Positions 7,470-16,255 of a DNA stretch of 40,118 bases are shown piece after piece (position 1 is the first letter of the stretch; every line of letters begins with the position of its first letter). The notes below the pieces were generated by a model. The model saw nothing but the letters and a program-made list of their open reading frames with translations, did no database searches and had not been told where the DNA came from. The stretch spans positions 1-40,118 of the forward strand of contig JACUUY010000010.1 in NCBI GenBank assembly GCA_014859085.1. Direction: 5' to 3'. The translations under genes and the position numbers were made by a program. Source of the stretch: Caldifarciminota bacterium (GTDB taxonomy: Bacteria > Hydrothermota > Tepidihabitantia > SM23-42).

Positions 7470-9917
7470 ATGATCAATAGATTCGTTGCCATGACAATCC
7501 TGACATTGACCTTATCGAACGCCGGTTACGCGCAGGCGTCACAGGGCCAGAGATTACCGGCGGGCGCGGGTGCTGGCATGCTCACCGGTCAGGTCGTCGA
7601 TGCCGAGCTTGGCACGCCGCTGGAGTACGCGAACGCTGTTTTATACGAAAGAACAAGCCAGGCGCAGGTTACCGGCGCGATGACTGATAACGGCGGCAAT
7701 TTCCGGTTGATTGGGGTGAAGCCGGGTACTTACACACTCAAAGTTTCATTCATGGGATACTATCCAACCGAAATTGATAGTATTGTGGTCAGCAGTGAAG
7801 ACGGGATGGTCAGCGCCGGCGTCATATCCTTAGAGAGAGCGGTGCTCATGATGGAAGGCGTCGAGGTGACGAGCGCTAAGCCGGGCGTGGAATTCCAGAT
7901 CGACAAGAAAGTCATCAATGTTGACCAGCACTACACGGCGACATCGGGCACGGCGGTCGATGTTCTGCAGAACGTGCCGTCGGTCACGGTCGATATCGAG
8001 GGCAACGTCAGTCTGCGCGGCAGCACAAATTTCACGCTGCTCATCGACGGCCGGCCGACAATCCTGGAGCCGAGCGATGCGCTCCAGCAGATACCTGCGA
8101 ACACGATCGAGAATATCGAGATCATCACCAATCCTTCGGTGCGGTATGATCCGAGCGGGATGGGCGGTATCATCAACGTCGTCATGAAAAAGCAGAGGGC
8201 ACAGGGCACGAGCGGTATCGTGAATCTCAGCGTCGGACTTGCGGAGAGATACAGCGCTGATTTTCTGGCGAGCCACCGCACCGACAGATTCAATGTCTAT
8301 CTGGGCGCGAACTACAACCATGACGCGCGGCCGGGCACGACGACCGTGGAAAATCAGACGACGGCCAATGACACGACTTCATTTGTGTATTCGCTGGGCG
8401 ATATGCGCTGGGAGAGGACATTCTACGGCGCCAGGGGCGGTATTGACCTGTATCTCGGCAAGCACGACATGTTGAGTTTTTCCGGAAGGCTCATGAGCCG
8501 GAGGATGGAGAATACATCGGAGCGCTCCTACACCGAATGGACCGACCCCGGGGACACCCAGAATATCTACGTGAGCAAGACCGATATGAAGCGCGGCGGC
8601 GATTTCTATTCGATAAACACCGACTACGCGCACAATTTCAGCGGGCAGGGGCACAAGCTCACCGCGAGTTTGGCTATGAACCGAAGGATTGGGATGGACG
8701 AGGAGTCGACGACCGAGCTGTTCGATGGGGCCGGCGCGATAACGAGCGGCGTGCTCACCAGGACAAAGGGTCCTTCGACGCGGTTACAGGCGAATATCGA
8801 CTATGTGCGGCCGGTCATAGTGACGAACCAACTGAGCGCCGGCTACCAGTACAGCATACGCCTCGCCCTGGACAGTACGGAACTGTACGAATACGATACG
8901 GACAGCGCCACGTACGTATTCTGGCCCCAGTTCAGTCACAACGTTGAATATGATGACCGGATCCACGCCTTCTATGGTCTGTACAAGGGCGAATGGGAGA
9001 AGTTCGGCTACCAGGTTGGTCTGCGCAGTGAATACTCGAACCGTGTGGTCGAACTGGTCGGCGAGGATGAGAGCTTCACGATCGACCGGTGGGATTATTT
9101 CCCGAGCGCGCATGTCTCTTACGAATTACCGGCCGAGCAGGAGGTCATGGCAAGCCATACGCGCCGTATCCGCCGGCCAAGGGGCAGGGACCTTGAACCG
9201 TTCCTGACCTGGATGGATGCTTACAACGTACGCATCGGCAATCCGGCGCTCGAGTCCGAGTACATCAATTCGTACGAACTCGGGTACCAGAAGCACTTTG
9301 GCCGCAATTTCCTGTCCCTGGAATCCTACTACCGTATGACCGAAAACAAAATCGAGCGGATCCGGTCGGTGTACGACGTCAATGTCCTGCTCCATTCGGT
9401 CGATAACGTGGGCACGGATTATGCCTACGGCGCCGAGGTCATGGTTGACTGGGATCTGTTCAAGTGGTTGAATCTCAACCTGACCGGTGATGTCTACAAT
9501 TACCGGATCGAAGGCGAGCTGTATGGCGAGCCGTTTTCGCGGGAGAGTTTCAACTGGAACGCGAGGGCAAACGGCACGGTGAAGCTGACGGGATCCACGA
9601 GGTTTCAGATGACGGGAATATACGTCAGCCCATCGGTTTCGGCCCAGGGCCGGCGCGAGGGTTTCATCATAACGAATGCCGCGATCCGGCAGGACCTGTG
9701 GAACAGGAAACTCTCAGCAACGCTGCAGGTGCGGGATATCTTCGGTACGGCAAAACACGAATTCCTCAGTGAGGGCGCGGATTTCCGTTCGTATACCGAA
9801 TTCACCCGCCAGTCGCCGGTCGTGTCCTTCACGCTCACGCTCAACCTGAACCGGTTCCGGCAGGAAAGCGAGCGCGACGAGAACGGCGAGGAGTATGAGG
9901 AAGAGGTGATTTTCTAG
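7470..9917 (+). CDS. TonB-dependent-receptor-like outer-membrane beta-barrel protein with carboxypeptidase-regulatory domain
   Basis: I chose ATG 7470 because the signal peptide MINRFVAMTILTLTLSNAGYAQA starts there and a GGGGTGG ribosome site precedes it; the open frame extends upstream to 7395 without a plausible leader. The domains in order are a carboxypeptidase-D-regulatory-like fold (LTGQVVDAELGTPLEYANAVLY, about residues 25-110), a plug domain (NVPSVTVDIEGNVSLRG ... LLIDGRP ... INVVMKK, about 125-240), and a long beta-barrel of the OMP_b-brl_3 type to the end. In the family such proteins sit in the outer membrane and take up or bind ligands; the ligand is unknown. The C-terminus (RDENGEEYEEEVIF) is acidic. 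It is monocistronic and converges on the lipoprotein-like gene. Confidence 0.82.
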   Translation: MINRFVAMTILTLTLSNAGYAQASQGQRLPAGAGAGMLTGQVVDAELGTPLEYANAVLYERTSQAQVTGAMTDNGGNFRLIGVKPGTYTLKVSFMGYYPTEIDSIVVSSEDGMVSAGVISLERAVLMMEGVEVTSAKPGVEFQIDKKVINVDQHYTATSGTAVDVLQNVPSVTVDIEGNVSLRGSTNFTLLIDGRPTILEPSDALQQIPANTIENIEIITNPSVRYDPSGMGGIINVVMKKQRAQGTSGIVNLSVGLAERYSADFLASHRTDRFNVYLGANYNHDARPGTTTVENQTTANDTTSFVYSLGDMRWERTFYGARGGIDLYLGKHDMLSFSGRLMSRRMENTSERSYTEWTDPGDTQNIYVSKTDMKRGGDFYSINTDYAHNFSGQGHKLTASLAMNRRIGMDEESTTELFDGAGAITSGVLTRTKGPSTRLQANIDYVRPVIVTNQLSAGYQYSIRLALDSTELYEYDTDSATYVFWPQFSHNVEYDDRIHAFYGLYKGEWEKFGYQVGLRSEYSNRVVELVGEDESFTIDRWDYFPSAHVSYELPAEQEVMASHTRRIRRPRGRDLEPFLTWMDAYNVRIGNPALESEYINSYELGYQKHFGRNFLSLESYYRMTENKIERIRSVYDVNVLLHSVDNVGTDYAYGAEVMVDWDLFKWLNLNLTGDVYNYRIEGELYGEPFSRESFNWNARANGTVKLTGSTRFQMTGIYVSPSVSAQGRREGFIITNAAIRQDLWNRKLSATLQVRDIFGTAKHEFLSEGADFRSYTEFTRQSPVVSFTLTLNLNRFRQESERDENGEEYEEEVIF

Positions 9918-10023
9918 GCGTTTGACAGGCACACGCGGCGAGATGTCCCGGCTTCAAGTTGCCCGCGCCGTATCCAGGACAAAGCGCTTATTTTCAAGCA
10001 CTTTTGCGGGTGAAAAGTGTAAA

Positions 10024-10050
10024 AGTTTATAAGTTTATGCCTGTCCCCGG
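10024..10050 (-). repeat. GGGGACAGGCATAAACTT element, single arm
   Basis: Read on the minus strand, this 27-base stretch is identical to the left arm at 1580-1606. It ends 1 base from the stop codon (10052-10054) of the adjoining minus-strand gene, the same placement as its relatives. Confidence 0.7.
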
Positions 10051-10051
10051 A

Positions 10052-10675
10052 TTATTCGCGGCGCCAGGTGACGCGGAAATCCCTTGAAGCATCCTCGACC
10101 AGCGCATCGACGAGCTTGCCGTAAGCCCGTTCCGGATCCTGGGCATCGAAGACAAAACCGCCGCCTTCCCATATGCTGACGTGACCGAACTCCCGTGTCG
10201 CGGTGACCGAGGTGCTCCACAGTGATGCGCCGGTATGGGTCTCGACCATCTGCACGTCGAGGGTCGCGTCGACCTCGGCCGAAACCGACATGCCGAATAT
10301 CATGGCGATCGATATGTTCGGTCGGACATCGGATACCAGCAATTCACCGGTGAAGACCGTGGCAACTTCGTACTTCTCGCCGATCGCCTGAAAAGCAGCT
10401 CTGCTCATTTTATCATGACCGATCTCTTTGAGCACGGTTGCTTCGGTACCGAGATCGATGATCCTGATCATTTCCTGGTCGCGGCGGATCGCCTCGGTGA
10501 ATCGGCGCGTCGTGTACGGGGCAAGGTTACCTTTGTTCGCGCAATCGAACTGGATCATGCCCACTACCTCGTGCGGTTTCAGGTCGATCCTGGGCGGCAC
10601 CATGACCTTGCGGCCGCAGGTGAGTGCCCCGCCGATCACAACAATGATCATGGTCATGAGTAATGCGTTCTTCAT
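10052..10675 (-). CDS. Small secreted, possibly lipid-anchored, protein of CsgG/LpoB-like appearance
   Basis: ATG 10675 is supported by AAGGAG just upstream; a longer reading to 10723 would run into the promoter. The 207-residue product starts with a hydrophobic signal MKNALLMTMIIVVIGGALTCG. The cysteine could be a lipobox, although ALTC is a poor match. The rest (IQFDCANKGNLAPYTTRRFTEAI ... VATVFTGELLVSDVRP ... GASLWSTSVTATREFG) has the look of periplasmic CsgG/LpoB/GNA1162-like lipoproteins, which assemble envelope machines. This assignment is by general resemblance only. It is transcribed alone from a good promoter and followed by a dispersed repeat. Confidence 0.6.
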   Translation of the reverse strand: MKNALLMTMIIVVIGGALTCGRKVMVPPRIDLKPHEVVGMIQFDCANKGNLAPYTTRRFTEAIRRDQEMIRIIDLGTEATVLKEIGHDKMSRAAFQAIGEKYEVATVFTGELLVSDVRPNISIAMIFGMSVSAEVDATLDVQMVETHTGASLWSTSVTATREFGHVSIWEGGGFVFDAQDPERAYGKLVDALVEDASRDFRVTWRRE

Positions 10676-10705
10676 ATCCGGCTCCTTTCGGTTGCGATGC
10701 GGTGT

Positions 10706-10734
10706 AGTATAGAGCAACCGCACGCTGAAGTCAA
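10706..10734 (-). promoter_or_regulatory. Sigma-70 promoter for the lipoprotein-like gene
   Basis: Minus strand: TTGACT (10734-10729), 17-bp spacer, TATACT (10711-10706). The predicted start is about 25 bases before ATG 10675, consistent with that start choice. Confidence 0.7.
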
Positions 10735-10770
10735 GGCCCTTACGTTACGAACTGCCTCCTTGGACCATAC

Positions 10771-10944
10771 TACTGATTTCGGCAAAAATACGTTTACCTT
10801 TTAGAAAAGAACGAATATCAAACCATTGTAGCTGCTTGATTTATCAAGCATTTCATAGCCCAATGAATCTCCGAAGAGATATGCTCTTCAGGAGCAGGTG
10901 GGCAACTACAATTATTTGACAATTGATTAATGCCGAAATCAGTA
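10771..10944. repeat. 174-bp element with 14-bp perfect terminal inverted repeats
   Basis: The ends TACTGATTTCGGCA (10771-10784) and TGCCGAAATCAGTA (10931-10944) are perfect reverse complements. Inside lies an 18-bp palindrome TGCTTGATTTATCAAGCA (10833-10850). The interior is AT-rich and codes for nothing visible. The right end supplies the stop codon of the neighbouring DUF5916 gene (10939-10941). This is a MITE-like layout; no target-site duplication is obvious. Confidence 0.6.
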
Positions 10945-13086
10945 AATATAGAGCAGATACTTGATCTTGATCGCGCCGATCGTGTAGACCGGTTCCAGTT
11001 TCTCTCCGTCGTGCTCGCGGAAGTCGTTGAGCGCGACGTGCAGCCAGCTCTTGGGCCTGAAGTTCCAGGAGAAGAGAAACCCGAAGCGGTTGTTGATAAA
11101 GCGCGTCTCGCCGATCTCGGTCCCCGGCGTCTCCAGGAGGATGTCGTTGAAGATGGCGAGGGTTTTGTCGGCGCCGAAGCGAATGTCGAGTCTCGGCCTC
11201 AGCCTCGGGGTCATGGCGATGATAGTATTCGCGGTGTCCCATTCGACCCATAAATTCCCGGACAGGACGACGGACATCGGCGGTATTATCGAGTAGCCGA
11301 AGAAGAACCAGCTCGTCATCTGGTGCGCGAGGAAATTGCGGCGCCAGTTCCAGTTATAGCGGTAGTTCGAACCGAAGTTGACGTTGTTGCCTTTGACCAA
11401 GCCCCACACCGAGAGATCGGCGCCGCGGTACACGTAGTTCGTGTCTGCCTCGTAGTACGGGCCGGCATTGATGCCCAAGTACATGCCCCAGCGGCGGCGA
11501 AATACCGGGTTGAACTGTAATCCGGCGATTTTGGACCAGTTCGTGTTACCGGGTTCCTGGATGACGTGAATGCCGGGCGCGACACAGAGCCAGCGCAAGA
11601 ACCCTTCCTGATGCACCTTGCCCGGGCCGCTGAAGAAATACAGCCGTTTTCGGCCGGCCCAGGGTACGTACCCAATCTCGCTGACATTGAAGGAGTCGTG
11701 CACCGCTTCAATGGCCGCCCTGGTGTAGAAGCGGCCGAGAAATCCCTGGTAGCCGGAAGACATCGCCCAGCCGTGTTTCCCTGTGCTGTCGCTGAACGCG
11801 CCCTGCACGATGACCTGGTCGTCATCGCTCCGGTAAATGCCCTCAAGGCCGAGCGCGTAGTTGTAGTCGTCGCCACCGGCCATGGTAGCGCTGAAGAGCA
11901 CGCCGAGGTCAGAATTGTCCATGATGCGGCGTCTGGCGCGGAAGACGCCGAACCAACGGTCGGGTTCGTGAAGCGTGTAGCCGGGCGCGGTCAGGGTGAA
12001 GTCACCGGTATAAGCGCCCAACATGCCGATGTTCCATTCTTGCGAATTGTTTGTCACCTTGAGCCCGCCATAGATCGGTACGACATCGCCGTTTAGCGAT
12101 TTGCCGATGCGCCGGGAATAGAAGACCGCCAGCGGGGAGAAGAAACCCCCGCCGTTGTCGCCGAAATCCGACATCCGGAAGATATCCCGGCCTTCGAGGA
12201 AGAACGGTCTTCTTTCGCTAAGGTAGGTCGGATATCGCGAAAGGTTCACGGTGAACGGGTCGGATTCGATCTGGGCGAAGTCCGGGTAGACCGTCGCGTT
12301 GACCGTGGTCTGGGTCGTGACATCCCACTTGAAATTGAGGCTGGCGCTCGGTTTTATGTCCGTGGAGTCGGTTCTTACCGAATTCGTGTCAGTGTAGTAT
12401 CTTCTGTCGAACCGGACATATGCTTCGGGAAACAGCTCGAAGTAGTATCCGGTCGATTGCGCGTTGACATTCTTGAGCGCGCCCCAGCGCGATACCATGT
12501 CGTTCTCGCCCTGCGCAACCTCGATCCAGTGGGCGTCCTCCTGGTTGTGCGCCTGGTGGCGGAAGAATTGGACGCCCCATTCGGTCAGTCCCTTCTTGTA
12601 GCGGATCGACTTGAAGGGGATCTTCATCTCGACATCGAAGTAGTCGTCGTACACCTTCACCGCGCGGTACCAGACTCCTTCCCACGAATCGTCCCAGATG
12701 CGTGCGTCATCGAATACCCACCCGTCCCAGTGGAGCTGGCTCGCGAAGACGAGGAAGTAGTACCCCGTGGTCTTGCTGCCGAACGGGTCGATGGAGACGC
12801 GGACGTAGTCTTCATCGGTCGTAAGGCAGGCGATGGGCCGGTGTCTCTCGGCGTAGCACCGAAAAGCAAAGTACAGGTTGTTGTGATCCTGCAGGACATA
12901 GACCACGGTCCGCTCGGTCGGCGCGGTCTTCTCGTAGGGTATGTGCTGGACAAAATCGTACGCCGAATCGGCTTGAAGCCACACGTCTTCAATGACGCCG
13001 TCGATCTGCGGCGTGATCTCAGTGAACCATACGTCAACGGCTTTTCCGCCGCTGGCGAGCATGAGAAAAAGCAATACAGCGTGCAT
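10939..13086 (-). CDS. DUF5916 protein with N-terminal carbohydrate-binding-9-like domain
   Basis: ATG 13086 follows a strong AAGGAGG ribosome site, and the product begins with a short signal peptide (MHAVLLFLMLASGGKA). Residues ~18-210 match the CBM9-like/DOMON-like fold (ITPQIDGVIEDVWLQAD ... FAFRCYA ... DYVRVSIDPF). Residues ~225-715 match DUF5916, with the typical segments YPDFAQIESDPFTVNL, YPTYLSERRPFFLEG and YSRRIG. The barrel-like aromatic C-terminus suggests an outer-membrane location. The family's function is unknown. The last residues and stop codon fall in the inverted-repeat element at 10771-10944, so the 3' end may have been altered by that element. No clear promoter was found upstream. 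Confidence 0.83.
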   Translation of the reverse strand: MHAVLLFLMLASGGKAVDVWFTEITPQIDGVIEDVWLQADSAYDFVQHIPYEKTAPTERTVVYVLQDHNNLYFAFRCYAERHRPIACLTTDEDYVRVSIDPFGSKTTGYYFLVFASQLHWDGWVFDDARIWDDSWEGVWYRAVKVYDDYFDVEMKIPFKSIRYKKGLTEWGVQFFRHQAHNQEDAHWIEVAQGENDMVSRWGALKNVNAQSTGYYFELFPEAYVRFDRRYYTDTNSVRTDSTDIKPSASLNFKWDVTTQTTVNATVYPDFAQIESDPFTVNLSRYPTYLSERRPFFLEGRDIFRMSDFGDNGGGFFSPLAVFYSRRIGKSLNGDVVPIYGGLKVTNNSQEWNIGMLGAYTGDFTLTAPGYTLHEPDRWFGVFRARRRIMDNSDLGVLFSATMAGGDDYNYALGLEGIYRSDDDQVIVQGAFSDSTGKHGWAMSSGYQGFLGRFYTRAAIEAVHDSFNVSEIGYVPWAGRKRLYFFSGPGKVHQEGFLRWLCVAPGIHVIQEPGNTNWSKIAGLQFNPVFRRRWGMYLGINAGPYYEADTNYVYRGADLSVWGLVKGNNVNFGSNYRYNWNWRRNFLAHQMTSWFFFGYSIIPPMSVVLSGNLWVEWDTANTIIAMTPRLRPRLDIRFGADKTLAIFNDILLETPGTEIGETRFINNRFGFLFSWNFRPKSWLHVALNDFREHDGEKLEPVYTIGAIKIKYLLYIY

Positions 13087-13254
13087 TTAGCCTCCTTTAC
13101 CAGTCATCCAGGAAGAGACGCTGCCTGAGAGCCCTCCTTGGTTCAACGATCACGTATGTCCCCACCGGCATTGAACGTCTGTTTGAAACGGTCATCCGTA
13201 CGCTACATATTACGGGCCTTGGTCAAATATACCTCACAAGATGCTCACAATTCA

Positions 13255-13335
13255 CCCGGGGACAGGCTCCGTCTTCGACGAGAGTAAACATAAACTTTTA
13301 TACTTTTTGCCGGGCGTCTTTTTGACCCGGTTTTT
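13255..13335. repeat. Diverged GGGGACAGG element and hairpin after the unknown membrane-protein gene
   Basis: CCCGGGGACAGGC (from 13255) and ACATAAACTTTTATACTTTTT (13288-13308) look like the dispersed element split by about 20 unrelated bases. A hairpin with stem CCGGG (13310-13314) / CCCGG (13326-13330) and then TTTTT abuts the stop codon at 13335. It could act as a terminator on the plus strand and weakly on the minus strand. The remainder of 13087-13254 shows nothing recognisable. Confidence 0.4.
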
Positions 13336-14318
13336 CAGTCGTTCTGCCGGTCTTTCAACCATTCGATCGCGGCCTGGCGGTCGAGTTGCCGGCCTTTTCG
13401 TATGAAATAGTTGGCGATGATCGCCAGTTCGGTGAGCGATACCAGGATCACGGCTCCGCCGATGGCATCGGCCTGCCAGGCTTCCTTGGCATACATGTCG
13501 GCCCAGGGTACGTGGAGGACGTACGCGGTTACGCCGGCGGCCAGCAACCCGGCGCCTATGCCCAGGGTGCCGAGCAGCAGTTCGTTCGTGGACCGGTGGG
13601 CTGCGGCCACCTGTACCTCAGTGATCGGAAAGTCGGCATTATCAAAGGCGACGATGTCATGGCCGATGGCGCGGCACAGGAGATCGGTTGTCCGGAGCCG
13701 GTGCTGCGTCCTGCCCCAGGCATAGCCGAGGCCCGTACCGACACCCGCGCCGGCCAGATATGACAGCTCGCTGAAACTGTAGCGCCGGATTTCGACCGGG
13801 ACAAAGATGCAGCCCGGCTCGCCGCCGACAAAGCACGGCACGGGCATGCTGACCGTGTCGGTCGTGATATTTCGCGTCAGCAGGGCGGAGGTGTATGCGC
13901 CGAGACCGCAGCCGCCGCTCATGCAGCAGGCCGTGGTATGGAGGCGTTTTCTCTTCGACGCGCGGGCGACGAGTTCGATGTCGCGTTGCGAGACAACGGG
14001 CCACCCGATCTTGAACGTCTGCACGAATGATTCACGGAATTCGCGGTCCTCAATGATCGTCCTGAAGTTGTGGATGTACGAACGAAGAGCCGCGAACAAG
14101 TCCAGGTCGATGGTCACAACCGAGTCATACGCGGTGCCGTCCTGCAGGAACGTAAGTGCCACGGCGACCGAATCACCGGCTTCATGGAACCGGGCCGATA
14201 CAAAACCTGGAATGTCGGTGAATAGATGGTACTTCTGCGCTTCGAGTGAATCGATTTCGTTGCCGACAATGCCGTTGATCTCCAGCTGGGCGACAAGCAG
14301 GGAAAGTGCGATCAACAT
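13335..14318 (-). CDS. Unknown membrane protein with a cysteine-rich segment
   Basis: ATG 14318 is preceded by GGGAGGT. I do not recognise a family. The 327-residue protein starts with a hydrophobic signal or membrane segment (MLIALSLLVAQ). Residues ~125-175 hold a cluster of cysteines (TTACCMSGGCG ... PCFVGGEPGCIF). The second half has glycine-rich hydrophobic segments (LAGAGVGTGLGYAWG, LLGTLGIGAGLLAAGVTAYVL, AIGGAVILVSLTELAIIANYF) likely to be membrane helices, then a basic C-terminus. Cysteines outside the membrane could bind a metal or form disulfides; this is inference. It has its own consensus promoter. Confidence 0.65.
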   Translation of the reverse strand: MLIALSLLVAQLEINGIVGNEIDSLEAQKYHLFTDIPGFVSARFHEAGDSVAVALTFLQDGTAYDSVVTIDLDLFAALRSYIHNFRTIIEDREFRESFVQTFKIGWPVVSQRDIELVARASKRKRLHTTACCMSGGCGLGAYTSALLTRNITTDTVSMPVPCFVGGEPGCIFVPVEIRRYSFSELSYLAGAGVGTGLGYAWGRTQHRLRTTDLLCRAIGHDIVAFDNADFPITEVQVAAAHRSTNELLLGTLGIGAGLLAAGVTAYVLHVPWADMYAKEAWQADAIGGAVILVSLTELAIIANYFIRKGRQLDRQAAIEWLKDRQND

Positions 14319-14405
14319 AACTACCTCCCTTGGGTTCGGCTAAGGTGGAGTTTCCCGCCTCGTCTGATCAGACAATTCGTTTGAAACGGGCGATCCATCC
14401 AGTAG

Positions 14406-14433
14406 ATTATAAAGGGCACCCGTCATCTGTCAA
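14406..14433 (-). promoter_or_regulatory. Sigma-70 promoter for the cysteine-rich membrane-protein gene
   Basis: Minus strand: TTGACA (14433-14428), 16-bp spacer, TATAAT (14411-14406). It gives a leader of about 80 bases. It is divergent from the promoter at 14546-14573; between them lies only a degenerate GTTATGCCTGTCGCCGG remnant (14526-14542) of the dispersed repeat. Confidence 0.75.
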
Positions 14434-14545
14434 TAGCCACAGGCGCAGACCACGTATGCTTCTTCACGAGATGGCCGGGCTCTGACTGTGGTTTAGCCGC
14501 AGTGGCCAGGAGAAATGTTACAAATGTTATGCCTGTCGCCGGTGA

Positions 14546-14573
14546 TTGACAGGGTTGTTGATCGTCCTATAAT
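14546..14573 (+). promoter_or_regulatory. Sigma-70 promoter for the FG-GAP propeller gene
   Basis: TTGACA (14546-14551), 16-bp spacer, TATAAT (14568-14573). The leader to ATG 14623 is about 43 bases. Confidence 0.78.
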
Positions 14574-14622
14574 AAGGGAGTGATCAATATTGCGTCGGTA
14601 AAGATGACGCAAGGAGGCGCAA

Positions 14623-16125
14623 ATGAAAAGGTTGATCATTGTATGGTATATGTGTCTGACCGCGCTGTCTGCCCAGAGCGTGATCTGGTCCTACTACGCG
14701 CCGAGCGGCGGGATCTACGCGCACTTCAGGGCAACCCGCACGATCGCCGATGTCGACGCGGACCTGCACGACGATGTCATCGCCGTTAGTGAGAATGATA
14801 CGCTCTATTGTTTTTCGGGCATGACCGGTGTGCCTATATGGCGGTTTGCCGCGGACCCGTGCTATGTAGAAAGGGGCTTGATATCGGTCAGTGATCTCGA
14901 CGGCGACACGATCGCGGATGTTATCCTGGGCACGGTCTGGGGCACGCGCTCGGTCTTTGCCATCTCCGGCGCCGACGGCAGCGTCATCTGGATGTACGAC
15001 ACGCATGAATACGGGCAGGGCGGCTGGATCTACGAGGTATCCTCGACCGAAGACATTACCGGCGACGGGATCCCCGAGATCCTGGCATCATCGGGCGGAC
15101 CCGATGCCAAGCGCGTCTATATGTTCAACGGCGCGACCGGCGCCAAGGTCTGGGAATATAATGCCGGCTACGCATGCTACGGCGTCCAGCCGATCGGCGA
15201 TATCAACGGCGACGCGATCAGCGACATCGCGGTCGCTACGGGCAACTATGTGGCGAGTGCCTACCGGGTCAAATTACTCGACGGCCTGACCGGCACCCTG
15301 ATACGCGAAGTCGCGCTACCGGCTTCGGGCCTGACCGTGGTCGGGATCGGCGATATAAACGCCGACCTGATACCGGACGTTGCCTGCGGCACGGGCAACG
15401 GCACGATCCTCGCCCTGTCCGGCGCCGACGGCAGTACTTTGTGGACCGCGGGCGTTGGCGGCATGGTGTGGGATCTCAGCCTGCTGCCGGATATCGATAA
15501 CAACGGTTTCCCTGAACTGCTGCCTTCAGGAACCGGAATGAACAGCGCGATCTGCCTAGACGCGTTGACCGGCAACACCAATTGGGCGACGCCGGTGGCC
15601 GATCAGGTGTTCGTGAATGTCGCGATCGCGGATATCAGCGAGGACGGGATCTGGGATGTCGTTGCCGGCACCGGCTACACGAACAGCGTGCTCTATGTCC
15701 TTGATGGAGGATCGGGCGGAATATACTGGCAGTATTCGATAGGCAGTCCGGTCGAATCAGCATACTGGATCGAGGATATCGACGGCAACTCTATTCCCGA
15801 CATCCTGGTCGGCACGCGCAACGGTTGGTTGTATGCCTTCAGTGACGGCAATGTCGGCATCACGGACCAAGGCCGGCTCAAGGAAGAGTTCACGTTACTC
15901 ACGAGCCGTTTTGGCCGCCTCGAGATCAGGCATAACCTTGCCCATGGCACGCCGCTGCATGTTGCGCTCTTCTCGATCCTGGGCCGGAAGGTCATGGACC
16001 GGCATCTGCGCGCCGACCGCAACCCGCTCGATATCAACGTGACGGGCTTGCCCGCAGGCGTGTATTTCGGGCGCGTGTCAGGACCCGGTTTTGATGCGCG
16101 CGTGAAGTTTGTGGTGATCGATTAA
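14623..16125 (+). CDS. Secreted FG-GAP/VCBS-type beta-propeller with T9SS sorting domain
   Basis: ATG 14623 follows AAGGAGGCG. The N-terminal signal peptide is MKRLIIVWYMCLTALSAQ. Repeated calcium-binding-like turns (DVDADLHDDVIAV, DLDGDTIADVILG, DITGDGIPEILAS, DINGDAISDIAVA, DIDGNSIPDILVG) at about 50-residue spacing alternate with strands of the form ALSGADGSxLW, giving a seven- or eight-bladed FG-GAP/quinoprotein-like propeller over residues ~20-415. Residues ~430-500 are a sorting domain (LEIRHNLAHGTPLHVALFSILGRKV ... LPAGVYFGRV ... KFVVID). It is probably exported to the cell surface, where such propellers usually bind ligands. Soon after the stop comes a short TGGGGACACG motif resembling the dispersed repeat family. 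Confidence 0.82.
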   Translation: MKRLIIVWYMCLTALSAQSVIWSYYAPSGGIYAHFRATRTIADVDADLHDDVIAVSENDTLYCFSGMTGVPIWRFAADPCYVERGLISVSDLDGDTIADVILGTVWGTRSVFAISGADGSVIWMYDTHEYGQGGWIYEVSSTEDITGDGIPEILASSGGPDAKRVYMFNGATGAKVWEYNAGYACYGVQPIGDINGDAISDIAVATGNYVASAYRVKLLDGLTGTLIREVALPASGLTVVGIGDINADLIPDVACGTGNGTILALSGADGSTLWTAGVGGMVWDLSLLPDIDNNGFPELLPSGTGMNSAICLDALTGNTNWATPVADQVFVNVAIADISEDGIWDVVAGTGYTNSVLYVLDGGSGGIYWQYSIGSPVESAYWIEDIDGNSIPDILVGTRNGWLYAFSDGNVGITDQGRLKEEFTLLTSRFGRLEIRHNLAHGTPLHVALFSILGRKVMDRHLRADRNPLDINVTGLPAGVYFGRVSGPGFDARVKFVVID

Positions 16126-16226
16126 TGGTGTCGATGGGGACACGTATATGCTTTTGCAACTTCTTGCACGGATGTAAGTGTGGTGTTCACTTGTCGGGTC
16201 CGGCATACGGTGTGGCGACACTACTG

Positions 16227-16255
16227 AAAGTTTAGAAGTTTATGCCTGTCCCCGG
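16227..16255 (-). repeat. GGGGACAGGCATAAACTT element, single arm
   Basis: Reads AAGTTTATGCCTGTCCCCGG at its right end and touches the stop codon (16256-16258) of the minus-strand HD-GYP gene directly. It differs from the copies at 1580 and 10024 only within the TTATAAAC part. Confidence 0.7.

Noticed and set aside
12457-13128. Plus-strand open frame of 223 codons
   Set aside because: Antisense to the DUF5916 gene and running across its ribosome site; no recognisable domain.
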